This document shows, one piece after another, positions 13,165 through 26,411 of a stretch of DNA of 64,000 nt. The stretch's first letter is position 1; each line of letters starts with the position of its first letter. The notes beneath the pieces are model-generated. The model had not been told where the DNA came from and did not search any database. It saw nothing but the letters and a program-made list of their open reading frames with translations. Position numbers and translations under genes: made by a program. Where the stretch lies: contig JAPDOI010000704.1 in NCBI GenBank assembly GCA_029168955.1, positions 1-64,000 on the forward strand, given 5' to 3'. The stretch is from Aplectana chamaeleonis. Lineage: Eukaryota > Nematoda > Chromadorea > Rhabditida > Cosmocercidae.

Positions 13165-16100
13165 TGCAGAACCTCAGTAGGAGTGTACAGAGCATTATGA
13201 GACCTGTGCAGGACCTCATTAGGGGTGTGCAGGACGTCGTAGAATGTGTGCAGGACCTTAGTAGGAGTGTGCAGGACATCATGGGACCTGTGCAGGACCC
13301 CAGTAGGGGTGTGCAGGACGTAGTAGAATGTGTGCAGGACCTCAGTAGGAGTGTGCAGGACATCATGAGACCTGTGCAGGACCCCAGTAGGGGTGGGGAG
13401 GACGTAGTAGAATGTGTGCAGGGCCTCAGTAGGAGTGTGCAGGACATCATGGAACCTGTGCAGGACCCCAGTAGGGGTGTGCAGGACGTCGTAGAAGGTA
13501 AGCAGGACCTCAGTAGGAGTGTGCAGGACATCAAGGAACTTGTGCAGGACACAGTAAGGGTGTGCAGGACGTAGTAGAATGTGTGCAGGACCTCAGTATG
13601 AGTGTGCAGGACATTACGAGACCTGTGCAGGACCCCATTAGGGGTGTGCAGGACGTCGTAGAATGTGTGCAGGACTTCAGTAGGAGTGTGCAGGACATCA
13701 AGGAACTTGTGCAGGACCCCAGTAAGGGTGTGCAGGACGTAGTAGAATGTGTGCAGGACCTCAGTAGGAGTGTGCAGGACATTATGAGACCTGTGCAGGA
13801 CCCCATTAGGGGTGTGCAGGACGTCGTAAAATGTGTGCAGGACTTCAGTAGGAGTGCTCAGGACATCATGGAACGTGTGCAGGACCTCATTAGGGGTGCT
13901 CAGGACGTCGTAGAATGTGTGCAGGACCTCATTAGGAGTGCGCAGGACATCATGGAACCTGTGCAGGACCCCAGTAGGGGTGTGCAGGACGTCGAAGAAT
14001 GTGTGCAGGACCTTAGTAGGAGTGTGCAGGACATCATGGAACGTGTGCAGGACCTTAGAAGGAGTGTGCAGGACATCATGGGACCTGTGCAGGACCCCAG
14101 TAGGGGTGTGCAGGACGTCGTAGAATGTGTGCAGAACCTCATTAGGAGTTTGCAGGACATTATGAGACCTGTGCAGAACCCCATTAGGGGTGTGCAGGAC
14201 GTCGTAGAATGTGTGCAGGACTTCAGTAGGAGTGTGCAGGACATTATGAGACCTGTGCAGGACCCCATTAGGGGTGTGCAGAACGTAGTAGAATGTGTGC
14301 AGGACCTCAGTAGGAGTGTTCAGGACATCAAGGAACTTGTGCAGGACCCCAGTAAGGGTATGCAGGACGTAGTAGAATGTGTGCAGGACCTCAGTAGGGG
14401 TGTGCAGGACATTATGAGACCTATGCAGGACCCCACTAGGGGTGTGCAGGACGTCGTAGAATGTGTGCAGGACCTCAGTAGGAGTGTGCAGGACATCATG
14501 GGACCTGTGCAGGACCCCAGTAGGGGTGTGCAGGACGTCGTAGAATGTGTGCAGGACCTCAGTAGGAGTGTGCAGGACATCATGGGACCTGTGCAGGACC
14601 CCATTAAGGGTGTGCAGGACGTCGTAGAATGTGTGCAGGACTTCAGTAGGAGTGTGCAGGACATCAAAGAACTACTGCAGGACCCCAGTAAGGGTGTGCA
14701 GAACGTAGTAGAATGTGTGCAGGACCTCAGTAGGAGTGTGCAGGACATTGTGAGACCTGTGCAGGACCCCAGTAAGGGTGTGCAGGACGTCGTAGAAGGT
14801 GTGCAGGACCTCAGTAGGAGTGTGCAGGACATTATGGGACCTGTGCAGGACCCCAGTAGGGGTGTGCAGGAAGTCGTAGAATGTGTGCAGGACTTCCGTA
14901 GGAGTGTGCAGGACATCAAGGAACTTGTGCAGGACCCCAGTAAGGGTGTGCAGGACGTAGTAGAATGTGTGCAGGACCTCAGTAGGAGTGTGCAGGACAT
15001 CATGGAACCTGTGCAGGACCCCAGTAGGGGTGAGCAGGACGTCGAAGAATGTGTGCAGGACCTCAGTAGGAGTGTGCACGACATCATGGAACGTGTGCAG
15101 GACCTTAGTAGGAGTGTGCAGGACATCATGGGACCTGTGCAGGACCCCAGTAGGGGTGTGCAGGACGTCGTAGAATGTGTGCAGGACCTCAGTAGGAGTG
15201 TGCAGGACATTATGAGACCTGTGCAGGACCCCATTAGGGGTGTGCAGGACGTCGTAGAATGTGTGCAGGACTTCAGTAGGAGTGTGCAGGACATCAAGGA
15301 ACTTGTGCAGGACCCCAGTAAGGGTGTGCAGGACGTAGTAGAATGTGTGCAGGACCTCAGTAGGAGTGTGCAGGACATCATGGAACCTGTGCAGGACCCC
15401 AGTAGGGGTGTGCAGGACGTCGTCGAATGTGTGCAGGACCTCAGTAGGAGTGTGCAGGACATCATGGAACGTGTGTAGGACCTTAGTAGGAGTGTAGAGG
15501 ACATCATGGGACCTGTGCAGGACCCCAGTAGGGGTGTGCAGGACGTAGTAGAATGTGTGCAGGACCTCAGTAGGAGTGTACAGGACATTATGAGGCCTGT
15601 GCAGGACCCCATTAGGGGTGTGCAGGACGTAGTAGAATGTGTGCAGGACCTCAGAAGGAGTGTGCAGGACATTATGAGACCTGTGCAGAACCCCATTAGG
15701 GGTGTGCAGGACGTCGTAGAATGTGTGCAGGACCTCAGTAGGAGTGTTCAGGACATCAAGGAACTTGTGCAGGACCCCAGTAAGGGTATGCAGGACGTAG
15801 TAGAATGTGTGCAGGACCTCAGTAGGAGTGTGCAGGACATTACGAGGCCTGTGCAGAACCCCATTAGGGGTGCTCAGGACGTCGTAAAATGTGTGCAGGA
15901 CCTCAGTAGGAGTGTGCAGGACATGATGAGACCTGTGCAGGACCCCAGTAAGGGTGTGCAGAACGTAGTAGAATGTGTGCAGGACCTCAGTAGGAGTGTG
16001 CAGGACATCATGGAACCTGTGCAGGACCCCAGTAGGGGTGTGCAGGACGTCGAAGAATGTGTGCAGGACCTCAGCAGGAGTGTGCACGACATCATGGAAC

Positions 16101-17255
16101 GTGTGCAGGACCTTAGAAGGAGTGTGCAGGACGTAGTAGAATGTGTGCAGGACCTCAGTAGGAGTGTGCAGGACATCATGGAAGGTGTGTAGGACCTTAG
16201 TAGGAGTGTGCAGGACATCATGGGACCTGTGCAGGACCCCAGTAGGGGTGTGCAGGACGTAGTAGAATGTGTGCAGGACTTCAGTAGGAGTGTGCAGGAC
16301 ATTATGGGACCTGTGCAGGACCCCATTAGGGGTGTGCAGGACGTCATAGAATGTGTGCAGGACTTCAGTAGGAGTGTGCAGGACATTATGAGACCTGTGC
16401 AGGACCCCATTAGGGGTGCTCAGGACGTCGTAGAATGTGTGCAGGACCTCAGTAGGAGTGTGCAGGACATCAAAGAACTTGTGCAGGGCCCCAGTAGGGG
16501 TGTGCAGAACCTCGTAGAATGTGTGCAGGACCTCAGTAGGAGTGTGCAGGACATCAAGGAGCTTGTGCAGGACCCCAGTAAGGGTGAGCAGGACGTCGTA
16601 GAATGTGTGCAGGACCTCAGTAGGAGTGTGCAGGAAATTATGGGACCTGTGCAGGACCCCAGTAGGGGTGTGCAGAACGTCGTAGAATGTGTGCAGGACT
16701 TCAGTAGGAGTGTGCAGGACATTATGGGATCTGTGCAGGACCCCAGTGGGGGTGTGCAGGACGTCGTAGAATGTGTGCAGGACCTGAGTAGGAGTGTGCA
16801 GGACATCAAAGAACTACTGCAGGACCCCAGTAAGGGTGTGCAGAACGTCGTAGAATGTGTGCAGGACCTCAGTAGGAGTGTTCAGGACATCAAGGAACTT
16901 GTGCTGGACCCCAGTAAGGGTGTGCAGGACGTAGTAGAATGTGTGCAGGACCTCAGTAGGAGTGTGCAGGACATTATGGGACCTGTGCAGGACCCCATTA
17001 GGGGTGTGCAGGACGTCGTAGAATGTGTGCAGGACTTCAGTAGGAGTGTGCAGGACATTATGAGACCTGTGCAGGACCCCATTAGGGGTGCTCAGGACGT
17101 CGTAGAATGTGTGCAGGACCTCAGTAGGAGTGTGCAGGACATGAAAGAACTACTGCAGGACCCCAGTAAGGGTGTGCAGAACGTAGTAGAATGTGTGCAG
17201 GACCTCAGTAGGAGTGTGCAGGACATTATGAGACCTGTGCAGGACCCCATTAGGG

Positions 17256-17513
17256 GTGTGCAGGACGTCGTAGAATGTGTGCAGGACCTCAGTAGGAGTG
17301 TGCAGGACATCAAGGAACTTGTGCAGGACCCCAGTAAGGGTGTGCAGGTCGTCGTAGAATGTGTGCAGGACCTCAGTAGGAGTGCCCAGGACATTATAGG
17401 ACTTGTGCAGGACCCCAGTAGGGGTGTGCAGGACGTCGTAGAATGTGTGCAGGACCTCAGTAGGAAAGTGCAGGACACCATGGGACCTGTGCAGGACCCC
17501 AGTAGGGGTGTGC
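17256..17513. repeat. Duplicated block 5, copy 1
   Basis: Holds GCAGGTCGTCG, GTGCCCAGGACATTATAGG and GGAAAGTGCAGGACACC in series. The same series is at 24,688-24,945, 7,432 bp away. Confidence 0.75.
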
Positions 17514-18974
17514 AGGACGTCGTAGAATGTGTTCAGGACCTCAGTAGGAGTGTGCAGGACATTATGGGACCTGTGCAGGACCCCAGTAGGGGTGTGCAGG
17601 ACGTCGTAGAATTTGTGCAGGACCTCAGTAGGAGTGTGCACGACATTATGAGACCTGTGTAGTGCAGGACGTCGTAGAAGGTGTGCAGGACCTCAGTAGG
17701 AGTGTGCAGGACATCAAGGAACCTGTGCAAGACCCCAGTAGGGGTGTGCAGGACGTCGTGGACTGTGTGCAGGAGCTCAGTATGAGTGTGAAAGACATTA
17801 TGAGACCTGTGCAGGACCCCAGTAGGGGTGTGCAGGACGTCGTAGATTGTGTGCAGGACCTTAGTAGGAGTGTGCAGGACATCATGGAACGTGTGCAGGA
17901 CCTCAGTAGGAGTGTGCAGGACGTCATGGAACCTGTGCAGGACCCCAGTAGGGGTGTGCAGGACGTAGTAGAATGTGTGCAGGACCTCAGTAGGAGTGTG
18001 CAGGACATTATGAGACCTGTGCAGGACCCCAGTAGGGGTGTGCAGGACGTCGTAGAATGTGTGCAGGACCTCAGTAGGAGTGTGCAGGACATTATGAGAC
18101 CTGTGTAGGACCCCCTTAGGGTGTGCAGGACGTCGTAGGTGTGCAGGACCTCAGTAGGAGTGTGCAGGACATCAAGGAACTTGTGCAGGACCCCAGTAAG
18201 GGTGTGCAGGACGTAGTAGAATGTGTGCAGGACCTCAGAAGGAGTGTGCAGGACATCATGCGACCTGTGCAGGACCCCAGTAGGGGTGTGCAGGACGACG
18301 TAGAATGGGTGCAGGACCTCAGTAGGAGTGTGCAGGACATTATGAGACCTGTGTAGGACCCCTTAGGGTGTGCAGGACGTCGTAGAAGGTGTGCAGGACC
18401 TCAGTAGGAGTGTGCAGGACATTATGAGACCTGTGCAGGACCCCTTAGGGTGTGCAGGACGTCGTAGAAGGTGTGCAGGACCTCAGTAGGAGTGTGCAGG
18501 ACATTATGAGACCTGTGCAGAACCCCATTAGGGGTGCTCAGGATGTCGTAGAATGTGTGCAGGACCTTAGTAGAAGTGTGCAGGACATCATGGGACCTGT
18601 GAAGAACCCCAGTAAGAGTGTGCAGGACGTCGTAGAATGTGTGCAGAACCTCAGTAGGAGTGTGCAGGACATTATGAGACCTGTGCAGGACCCCATTAGG
18701 GGTGTGCAGGACGTCGTAGAATGTGTGCAGGACCTCAGTAGGAGTGTGCAGGACATTATGAGACCTGTGCAGGACCCCATTAGGGGTGCTCAGGATGTCG
18801 TAGAATGTGTGCAGGACCTCAGTAGGAGTGTGCAGGACATCAAGGAACTTGTGCAGGACCCCAGTTAGGGTGTGCAGGACGTAGTAGAATGTGTGCAGGA
18901 CCTCAGTAGGAGTGTGCAGGACATTATGAGACCTGTGCAGGACCCCATTAGGGGTGTGCAGGACGTCGTAGAAT

Positions 18975-19222
18975 GTGTGCAGGACCTCAGTAGGAGTGGG
19001 CAGGACATCAAGGAAATTGTGCAGGACCCCAGTTGGGGTGTGCAGGACGTAGTAGAATGTGTGCAGGACCTCAGTATGAGTGTGCAGGACATTACGAGAC
19101 CTGTGCAGGACCCCATTAGGGGTGTGCAGGACGTCGTAGAATGTGTGCAGGACTTCAGTAGGAGTGTGCAGGACATCAAGGAACTTGTGCAGGACCCAGT
19201 AAGGGTGTGCAGGACGTAGTAA
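18975..19222. repeat. Duplicated block 4, copy 1
   Basis: Shares GGAAATTGTGCAGG, CAGTTGGGGTG, CAGTATGAGTG, CATTACGAGACC and the one-base deletion GACCCAGTAAGG with 38,353-38,600 (offset 19,378). Partial versions occur near 13,590 and 30,650. Confidence 0.75.
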
Positions 19223-22200
19223 AATGTGTGCAGGACCTCAGTAGGAGTGTGCAGGACATTATGAGACCTGTGCAGGACCCCATTAGGGGTGCTCAGGACG
19301 TCGTAGAATGTGTGCAGGACCTCAGTAGGAGTGTGCAGGACATCAAGGAACTTGTGCGGGACTCCAGTAAGGGTGTGCAGGACGTCGTAGAATGTGTGCA
19401 GAACCTCATTAGGAGTTTGCAGGACATTATGAGACCTGTGTAGGACCTCATTAGGGGTGCTCAGGACGTCGTAGAATGTGTGCAGGACCTCATTAGGAGT
19501 GTGCAGGACATCATGGGACCTGTGCAGGACCCCAGTAGGGGTGTGCAGGACGTCGAAGAATGTGTGCAGGACCTTAGTAGGAGTGTGCAGGACATCATGG
19601 AACGTGTGCAGGACCTTAGTAGGAGTGTGCAGGACATCATGGGACCTGTGCAGGACCCCAGTAGGGGTGTGCAGGACGTAGTAGAATGTGTGCAGGACCT
19701 CAGTAGGAGTGTACAGAGCATTATGAGACCTGTGCAGGACCCCATTAGGGGTGTGCAGGACGTCGTAGAATGTGTGCAGGACTTCAGTAGGAGTGTGCAG
19801 GACATTATGAGACCTGTGCAGGACCCCATTAGGGGTGCTCAGGACGTCGTAGAATGTGTGCAGGACTTCAATAGGACTGTGCAGGACATCAAAGAACTAC
19901 TGCAGGACCCCAGTAAGGGTGTGCAGAACGTAGTAGAATGTGTGCAGGACCTCAGTAGGAGTGTTCAGGACATCAAGGAACTTGTGCAGGACCCCAGTAA
20001 GGGTGTGCAGGACGTAGTAGAATGTGTGCAGGACCTCAGTAGGAGTGTACAGAGCATTATGAGACCTGTGCAGGACCCCATTAGGGGTGTGCAGGACGTC
20101 GTAGAATGTGGGCAGGACTTCAGTAGCAGTGCGCAGGACATTATGAGACCTGTGCAGGACCCCATTAGGGGTGCTCAGGACGTCGTAGAATGTGTGCAGG
20201 ACCTCGGTAGGAATGTGCAGGACATCAAAGAACTACTGCAGGACCCCAGTAAGGGTGTGCAGAACGTAGTAAAATGTGTGCAGGACCTCAGTAGGAGTGT
20301 TCAGGACATCAAGGAACTTGTGCAGGACCCCAGTAAGGGTGTGCAGGACGTAGTAGAATGTGTGCAGGACCTCAGTAGGAGTGTGCAGGACATTATGAGA
20401 CCTGTGCAGGACCCCATTAGTGGTGTGCAGGACGTCGTAGAATGTGTGCAGGACTTCAGTAGGAGTGTGCAGGACATTATGAGACCTGTGCAGGACCCCA
20501 TTAGGGGTGCTCAGGACGTCGTAGTATGTGTGCAGGACCTCAGTAGGAGTGTGCAGGACATCAAAGAACTACTGCAGGACCCCAGTAAGGGTGTGCAGAA
20601 CGTAGTACAATGTGTGCAGAATCTCAGTAGGAGTGTGCAGGACATTATGAGACCTGTGCAGGACCCCATTAGGGGTGTGCAGGACGTCGTGGAATGTGTG
20701 CAGGACTTCAGTAGGAGTGTGCAGGACATCAAGGATCTTGTGCAGGACCCCAGTAAGGGTGTGCAGGACGTAGTAGAATGTGTGCAGGACCTCAGTAGGA
20801 GTGTGCAGGACATTACGAGACCTGTGCAGGACCCCATTAGGGGTGTGCAGGACGTCGTAGAATGTGTGCAGGACTTTAGTAGGACTGTGCAGGACATCAA
20901 GTAACTTGTGCAGGACCCCAGTAAGGGTGTGCAGGACGTAGTAGAATGTGTGCAGGACCTCAGTAGGAGTGTGCAGGACATTATGAGACCTGTGCAGGAC
21001 CCCAGTAGGGGTGAGCAGGACGTCGAAGATTGTGTGCAGGGCCTTAGTAGGAGTGTGCAGGACATCATGGAACGTGTGCAGGACCTTAGTAGGAGTGTGC
21101 AGGACATCATGGGACCTGTGCAGGACCCCAGTAGGGGTGTGCAGGACGTAGTAGAATGTGTGCAGGACCTCAGTAGGAGTGTGCAGGACATTATGAGACC
21201 TGTGCAGGACCCCATTAGGGGTGTGCAGGACGTCGTAGAATGTGTGCAGGACTTCAGTAGGAGTGTGCAGGACATTATGAGACCTGTGCAGGACCCCATT
21301 AGGGGTGTGCAGGACGTCGTAGAATGTGTGCAGGACTTCAATAGGACTGTGCAGGACATCAAGGAACTTGTGCAGGACCCCAGTAAGGGTGTGCAGGACG
21401 TAGTAGAATGTGTGCAGGACCTCAGTAGGAGTGTGCAGGACATTATGAGACCTGTGCAGGACCCCATTAGGGGTGTGCAGGACGTCGTAGAATGTGTGCA
21501 GGACCTCAGTAGGAGTGTGCAGGACATCATGGAACCTGTGCAGGACCCCAGTAGGGGTGAGCAGGACGTCGAAGAATGTGTGCAGGACCTCAGTAGGAGT
21601 GTGCAGGACATTATGGGACCTGTGCAGGACCCCAGTAGGGGTGTGCAGGACGTCGTAGAATGCGTGCAGGACCTCAGTAGGAGTGTGCAGGACAGCATGA
21701 GACCTGTGCAGGACCCCAGTAAGGGTGTGCAGAACGTAGTAAAATGTGTGCAGGACCTCAGTAGGAGTGTTCAGGACATCAAGGAACTTGTGCAGGACCC
21801 CATTAGGGGTGTGCAGGACGTTGTAGAGTGTGTGCAGAACTTCGGTAGGACTGTGCAGGACATCAAGGAACTTGTGCAGGACCCCAGTAAGGGTGTGCAG
21901 GACGTAGTAGAATGTGTGCAGGACCTCAGTAGGAGTGTGCAGGATATTATGAGACCTGTGCAGGACCCCAGTAGGGGTATGCAGGACGTCGTGGAATGTG
22001 TGCAGGACCTCAGTAGGAGAGTACAGGCCATCATGGGACCTGTGCAGGACTCCAGTAAGGGTGTGCATGACGTGGTAGAATGTGTGCAGGACCTCAGTAG
22101 GACTGTGCAGCAGGACATCATGGAACCTGTGCAGGACCCCAGTAGGGGTGTGCAGGACGTCGTAGAATGTGTGCAGGACCTCAGTAGGAGTGTGCAGGAC

Positions 22201-24605
22201 ATTATGGGACCTGTGCAGGACCCCAGTAGGGGTGTGCAGGACGTTGTAGAATGTGTGCAGGACCTCAGTATGAGTGTGCAGGACATCATGGAACCTGTGC
22301 AGGACCCCAGTAAGGGTGTGCAGGACGTCGTAGAATGTGTGCAGGACCTCAGTAGGTGTGTGTAGGACATCAAGGAACTGGTGCAGGACATCAGTAATGG
22401 TGTGCAGGTCGTCGTAGAATGTGTGCAGGACCTCAGTAGGAGTTGCAGGACATCATGGAACCTGTGCAGGACCCCAGTAGGTGTGTGCAGGACGTGTGGA
22501 ATGTGTGAAGGACCTCAGTTGGAGAGTGCAGGCCATCATGAGACCTGTGGAGGACTCCAGTAGGGGTGTGCGTGTAGAACCTCAGTAGGAGTGTGCAGGA
22601 CATCATGGAACTTGTGCAGGACCCCAGTAATGGTGTGCAAGACTTCGTAGAATGTGTGCAGGACCTCAGTAGGAGTGTGCAGGATATCGTGGAACCTGTG
22701 CAGGACCCCAGTAGGGGTGTGCAGGACGTCGTAGAATGTGTGCAGGACCTCAGTAGGAGTGTGCAGGACATCAAGGAACTTGTGCAGGACCCCAGTAAGG
22801 GTGTGCAGGACGTAGTAGAATGTGTGCAGGACCTCAGTAGGAGTGTGCAGGACATTATGAGACCTGTGCAGGACCCCATTAGGGGTGTGCAGGACGTCGT
22901 AGAATGTGTGCAGGACTTCAGTAGGAGTGTGCAGGACATCAAGGAACTTGTGCAGGACCCCAGTAAGGGTGTGCAGGACGTAGTAGAATGTGTGCAGGAC
23001 CTCAGTAGGAGTGTGCAGGACATCATGGGACCTGTGCAGGACCCCAGTATGGGTGTGCAGGACGTCGTAGAATGTGTGCAGGACCTCAGTAGGAGTGTGC
23101 AGGACATCATGGAACGTGTGCAGGACCTTAGTAGGAGTGTGCAGGACATCATGGGACCTGTGCAGGACCCCAGTAGGGGTGTGCAGGACGTAGTAGAATG
23201 TGTGCAGGACCTCAGTAGGAGTGTGCAAGACATTATGAGGCCTGTGCAGGACCCCGTTAGGGGTGTGCAGGACGTCGTAGAATGTGTGCAGGACCTCAGT
23301 AGGAGTGTGCAGGACATTATGAGACCTGTGCAGGACCCCAGTAGGGGTGTGCAGGACGTCGTTGAATGTGTGCATGAACTCAGTAGGAGTGTGCAGGACA
23401 TCAAAGAACTTGAGCAGGACCCCAGTAGGGGTGTGCAGGACGTAGTGGAATGTGGGCAGGACCTCAGTAGGAGTGTGCAGGACATTATGAGACCTGTGCA
23501 GGACCCCAGTAGGGGTGTGCAGGACGTCGTTGAATGTGTGCATGAACTCAGTAGGAGTGTGCAGGACATTATGAGACCTGTGCAGGACCCCATTAGGGGT
23601 GCTCAGGACGTCGTAGAATGTGTGCAGGACCTCAGTAGGAGTGTGCAGGACATCAAGGAACTACTGCAGGACCCCAGTAAGGGTGTGCAAAACTTCGAAG
23701 AATGTGTGCAGGACCTCAGTAGGGGTGTGCAGGACATCAAGGAACTTGTGCAGGACCCCAGTAAGGGTGTGCAGGACGTAGTAGAATGTCTGCAGGATCT
23801 CAGTAGGAGTGTGCAGGACATGAGACCTGCGCAGGACCCCATTAGGGGTGTGCAGGACGTCGTAGAATGTGTGCAGAACCTCATTAAGAGTGTGCAGGAC
23901 ATTATGAGACCTGTGCAGGACCCCAGTAGGGGTGTGCAGGACGTCGTAGAATGTGGGCAGAACCTCATTAGGAGTTTGCAGGACATCAAGGAACTTGTGC
24001 AGGACCCCAGTAAGGGTGTGCAGGACGTAGTAGAATGTGTGCAGGACCTCAGTAGGAGTCTGCAGGACATTATGGGACATGTGCAGGACCCCAGTAGGGG
24101 TGTGCAGGACGTCGTAGAATGTGTGCAGGACCTCAGTAAGAGTGTGCAGGACATCATAGAACCTGTGCAGGATCCCAGTAGGGTTGAGCAGGACGTAGTA
24201 GAATGTGTGCAGGACCTAAGTAGGAGGGTGCAGGACATTATGAGACCTGTGCAGGACCCCAGTAGGGGTGTGCAGGACGTCGTAGAATGTGTGCAGGACC
24301 TCAGTAGGAGTGTGCAGGACATCATGGAACGTGTGCAGGACCCCAGTAAGTGTGTGCAGGACGTTGTAGAATGTGTGCAGGACCTCAGTTGGAGTGTGCA
24401 GGACATCATGAGACCTGTGCAGGACCCCAGTAGGGGTGTGCAGGACGTCGTAGAATGTGTGCAGGACCTCAGTAGGAGTGTGCAGGACATCATTGGACCT
24501 GTGCAAGACCCCCTTAGGGGTGTGCAGGACGTCGTAGAAAGTGTGCAGGACCTCAGTAGGAGTGGGCAGAACATTATGAGACCTGTGCAGGGCCCCAGTA
24601 AGGGT

Positions 24606-24945
24606 GTGTAGGTCGTCGTAGAGTGTGTGCAGGACCTCAGTAGGAGTGCGCAGGACATCATGGGACCTGTGCAGGACCCCAGTTGGGGTGTGCAGGACGT
24701 CGTAGAATGTGTGCAGGACCTCAGTAGGAGTGTGCAGGACATCAAGGAACTTGTGCAGGACCCCAGTAAGGGTGTGCAGGTCGTCGTAGAATGTGTGCAG
24801 GACCTCAGTAGGAGTGCCCAGGACATTATAGGACTTGTGCAGGACCCCAGTAGGGGTGTGCAGGACGTCGTAGAATGTGTGCAGGACCTCAGTAGGAAAG
24901 TGCAGGACACCATGGGACCTGTGCAGGACCCCAGTAGGGGTGTGC
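24606..24945. repeat. Duplicated block 5, copy 2
   Basis: Its right part matches 17,256-17,513. Its left part (AGGTCGTCGTAGAGTG, GTGCGCAGG, CAGTTGGGGTG) matches 26,077-26,278 at an offset of 1,471 bp, so the block is itself duplicated locally. Confidence 0.7.
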
Positions 24946-26076
24946 GGGACGTAGTGGAATGTGCACTGGACCTCAGTAGGAGTGTGCAGGACATTATGAG
25001 ACCTGTGCAGGACCCCAGTAGGGGTGTGCAAGACGTCGTAGAATGAGTGCAGGACCTCAGTAGGAGTGTGCAAGACATCGAGGAACCTCTGCAGGAACCC
25101 AGTAAGGGTGTGCATGACGTCGTATAATGTGTGCAGGACCTCAGTAGGAAAGTGCAGGACACCATGGGACCTGTGCAGGACCCCAGTAGGGGTGTGCAGG
25201 ACGTCGTAGAATGTGTTCAGGACCTCAGTAGGAGTGTGCAGGACATTATGGGACCTGTGCAGGACCCCAGTAGGGGTGTGCAGGTTATCGTAGAATGTGT
25301 GCAGGACCTCAGTAAGATTGTGCAGGACATCATGGAACGTGTGCAGGACCCCAGTAAGGGTGTGCAGGACGTCGTAGAATGTGTGCAGGACCTCAGTAGG
25401 AGTGTGCAGGACATCATGAGACCTGTGCAGGACCCCAGTAGGGGTGTGCAGGACGCCGTAGAATATGTGCAGGACCTCAGTAGGTGTGTGCAGGACATCA
25501 TGGAACCTGTGCAGGACCCCAGTAAGGGTGTGCAGGATGTAGTAGAATGTGTGCAGGACCACAGTAGGAGTGTGCAGGACATTATGAGACCTGTGCAGAA
25601 CCCCAGTAGGGGTGTGCAGGACGTCGTAGAATGTGTGCAGGACCTCAGTAGGAGTGTGCAGGACATCATGAGAACCTGTGCAGGACCCCAGTAAGGGTGT
25701 GCAGGACAACGTAGAATGTGTGCAGGACCTCAGTAGGAGTGTGCAGGACATCATGGAACGTGTGCAGGACCCCAGTAAGGGTGTGCAGGACGTCGTAGAA
25801 TGTGTGCAGGACCTCAGTAGGAGTGTGCAGGACATTATGGGACCTTTTCAGGACCCTGGTAGGGGTGTGCAGAACGTCATGGAATGTGTGCAGGATCCCA
25901 ATAGAGGTGTGCAGAAAATCATGGAACGTGTGCAGGACCTCAGTAGGAGCGTGCAGGACATCATTGGACCTGTGCGGGACCCCAGTAGGGGTGTGCAGGA
26001 CGTAGTGGAATGTGGGCAGGACCTCAGTAGGAGTGTGCAGGACATTATGAGACCTGTGCAGGACCTCAGTAGGAGT

Positions 26077-26411
26077 GTGCAGGTCGTCGTAGAGTGTGTG
26101 CAGGACCTCAGTAGGAGTGCGCAGGACATCATGGGACCTGTGCAGGACCCCAGTTGGGGTGTGCAGGACGTCGTAGAATGTGTGCAGGACCTCAGTAGGA
26201 GTGTGCAGGACATCAAGGAACTTGTGCAGGACCCCAGTAAGGGTGTGCAGGTCGTCGTAGAATGTGTGCAGGACCTCAGTAGGAGTGTGCAGGACATCAT
26301 GGGACCTGTGCAGGACCCCAGTAGGGGTGTGCAGGACGTCGTAGAATGTGTGTAGGACCTCAGTAGGAAAGTGCAGGACACCATGGGACCTGTGCAGGAC
26401 CCCAGTAGGGG
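26077..26411. repeat. Duplicated block 5, copy 3
   Basis: Matches 24,606-24,940 except that one segment (about 26,280-26,340) has GTGTGCAGGACATCATGGG where the other has GTGCCCAGGACATTATAGG. GGAAAGTGCAGGACACC follows at the same offset. Confidence 0.65.

Larger units (their letters stand above)
1..21900. repeat. Left satellite domain, rich in variant 84-mers
   Basis: This part of the array mixes several linked 84-mer types. One has D tail ATTATGAGACCT followed by A tail CCCATTAGGGGT and B tail GTCGTAGAATGT. A second has D tail ATCAAGGAACTT followed by A tail CCCAGTAAGGGT and B tail GTAGTAGAATGT. A third is the GAGCAGGAC cassette in which B reads GTCGAAGATTGT or GTCGAAGAATGT (near 625, 1,942, 2,404, 4,125, 5,406, 7,121, 8,465, 9,176, 15,031, 21,015, 21,558). 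D variants ending in ACTACTGCAGG are also frequent (260, 1,280, 1,665, 2,920, 3,765, 6,380, 6,672, 14,663, 16,807, 19,893, 20,230, 20,566). The right boundary is where these markers stop and is approximate. Confidence 0.7.
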
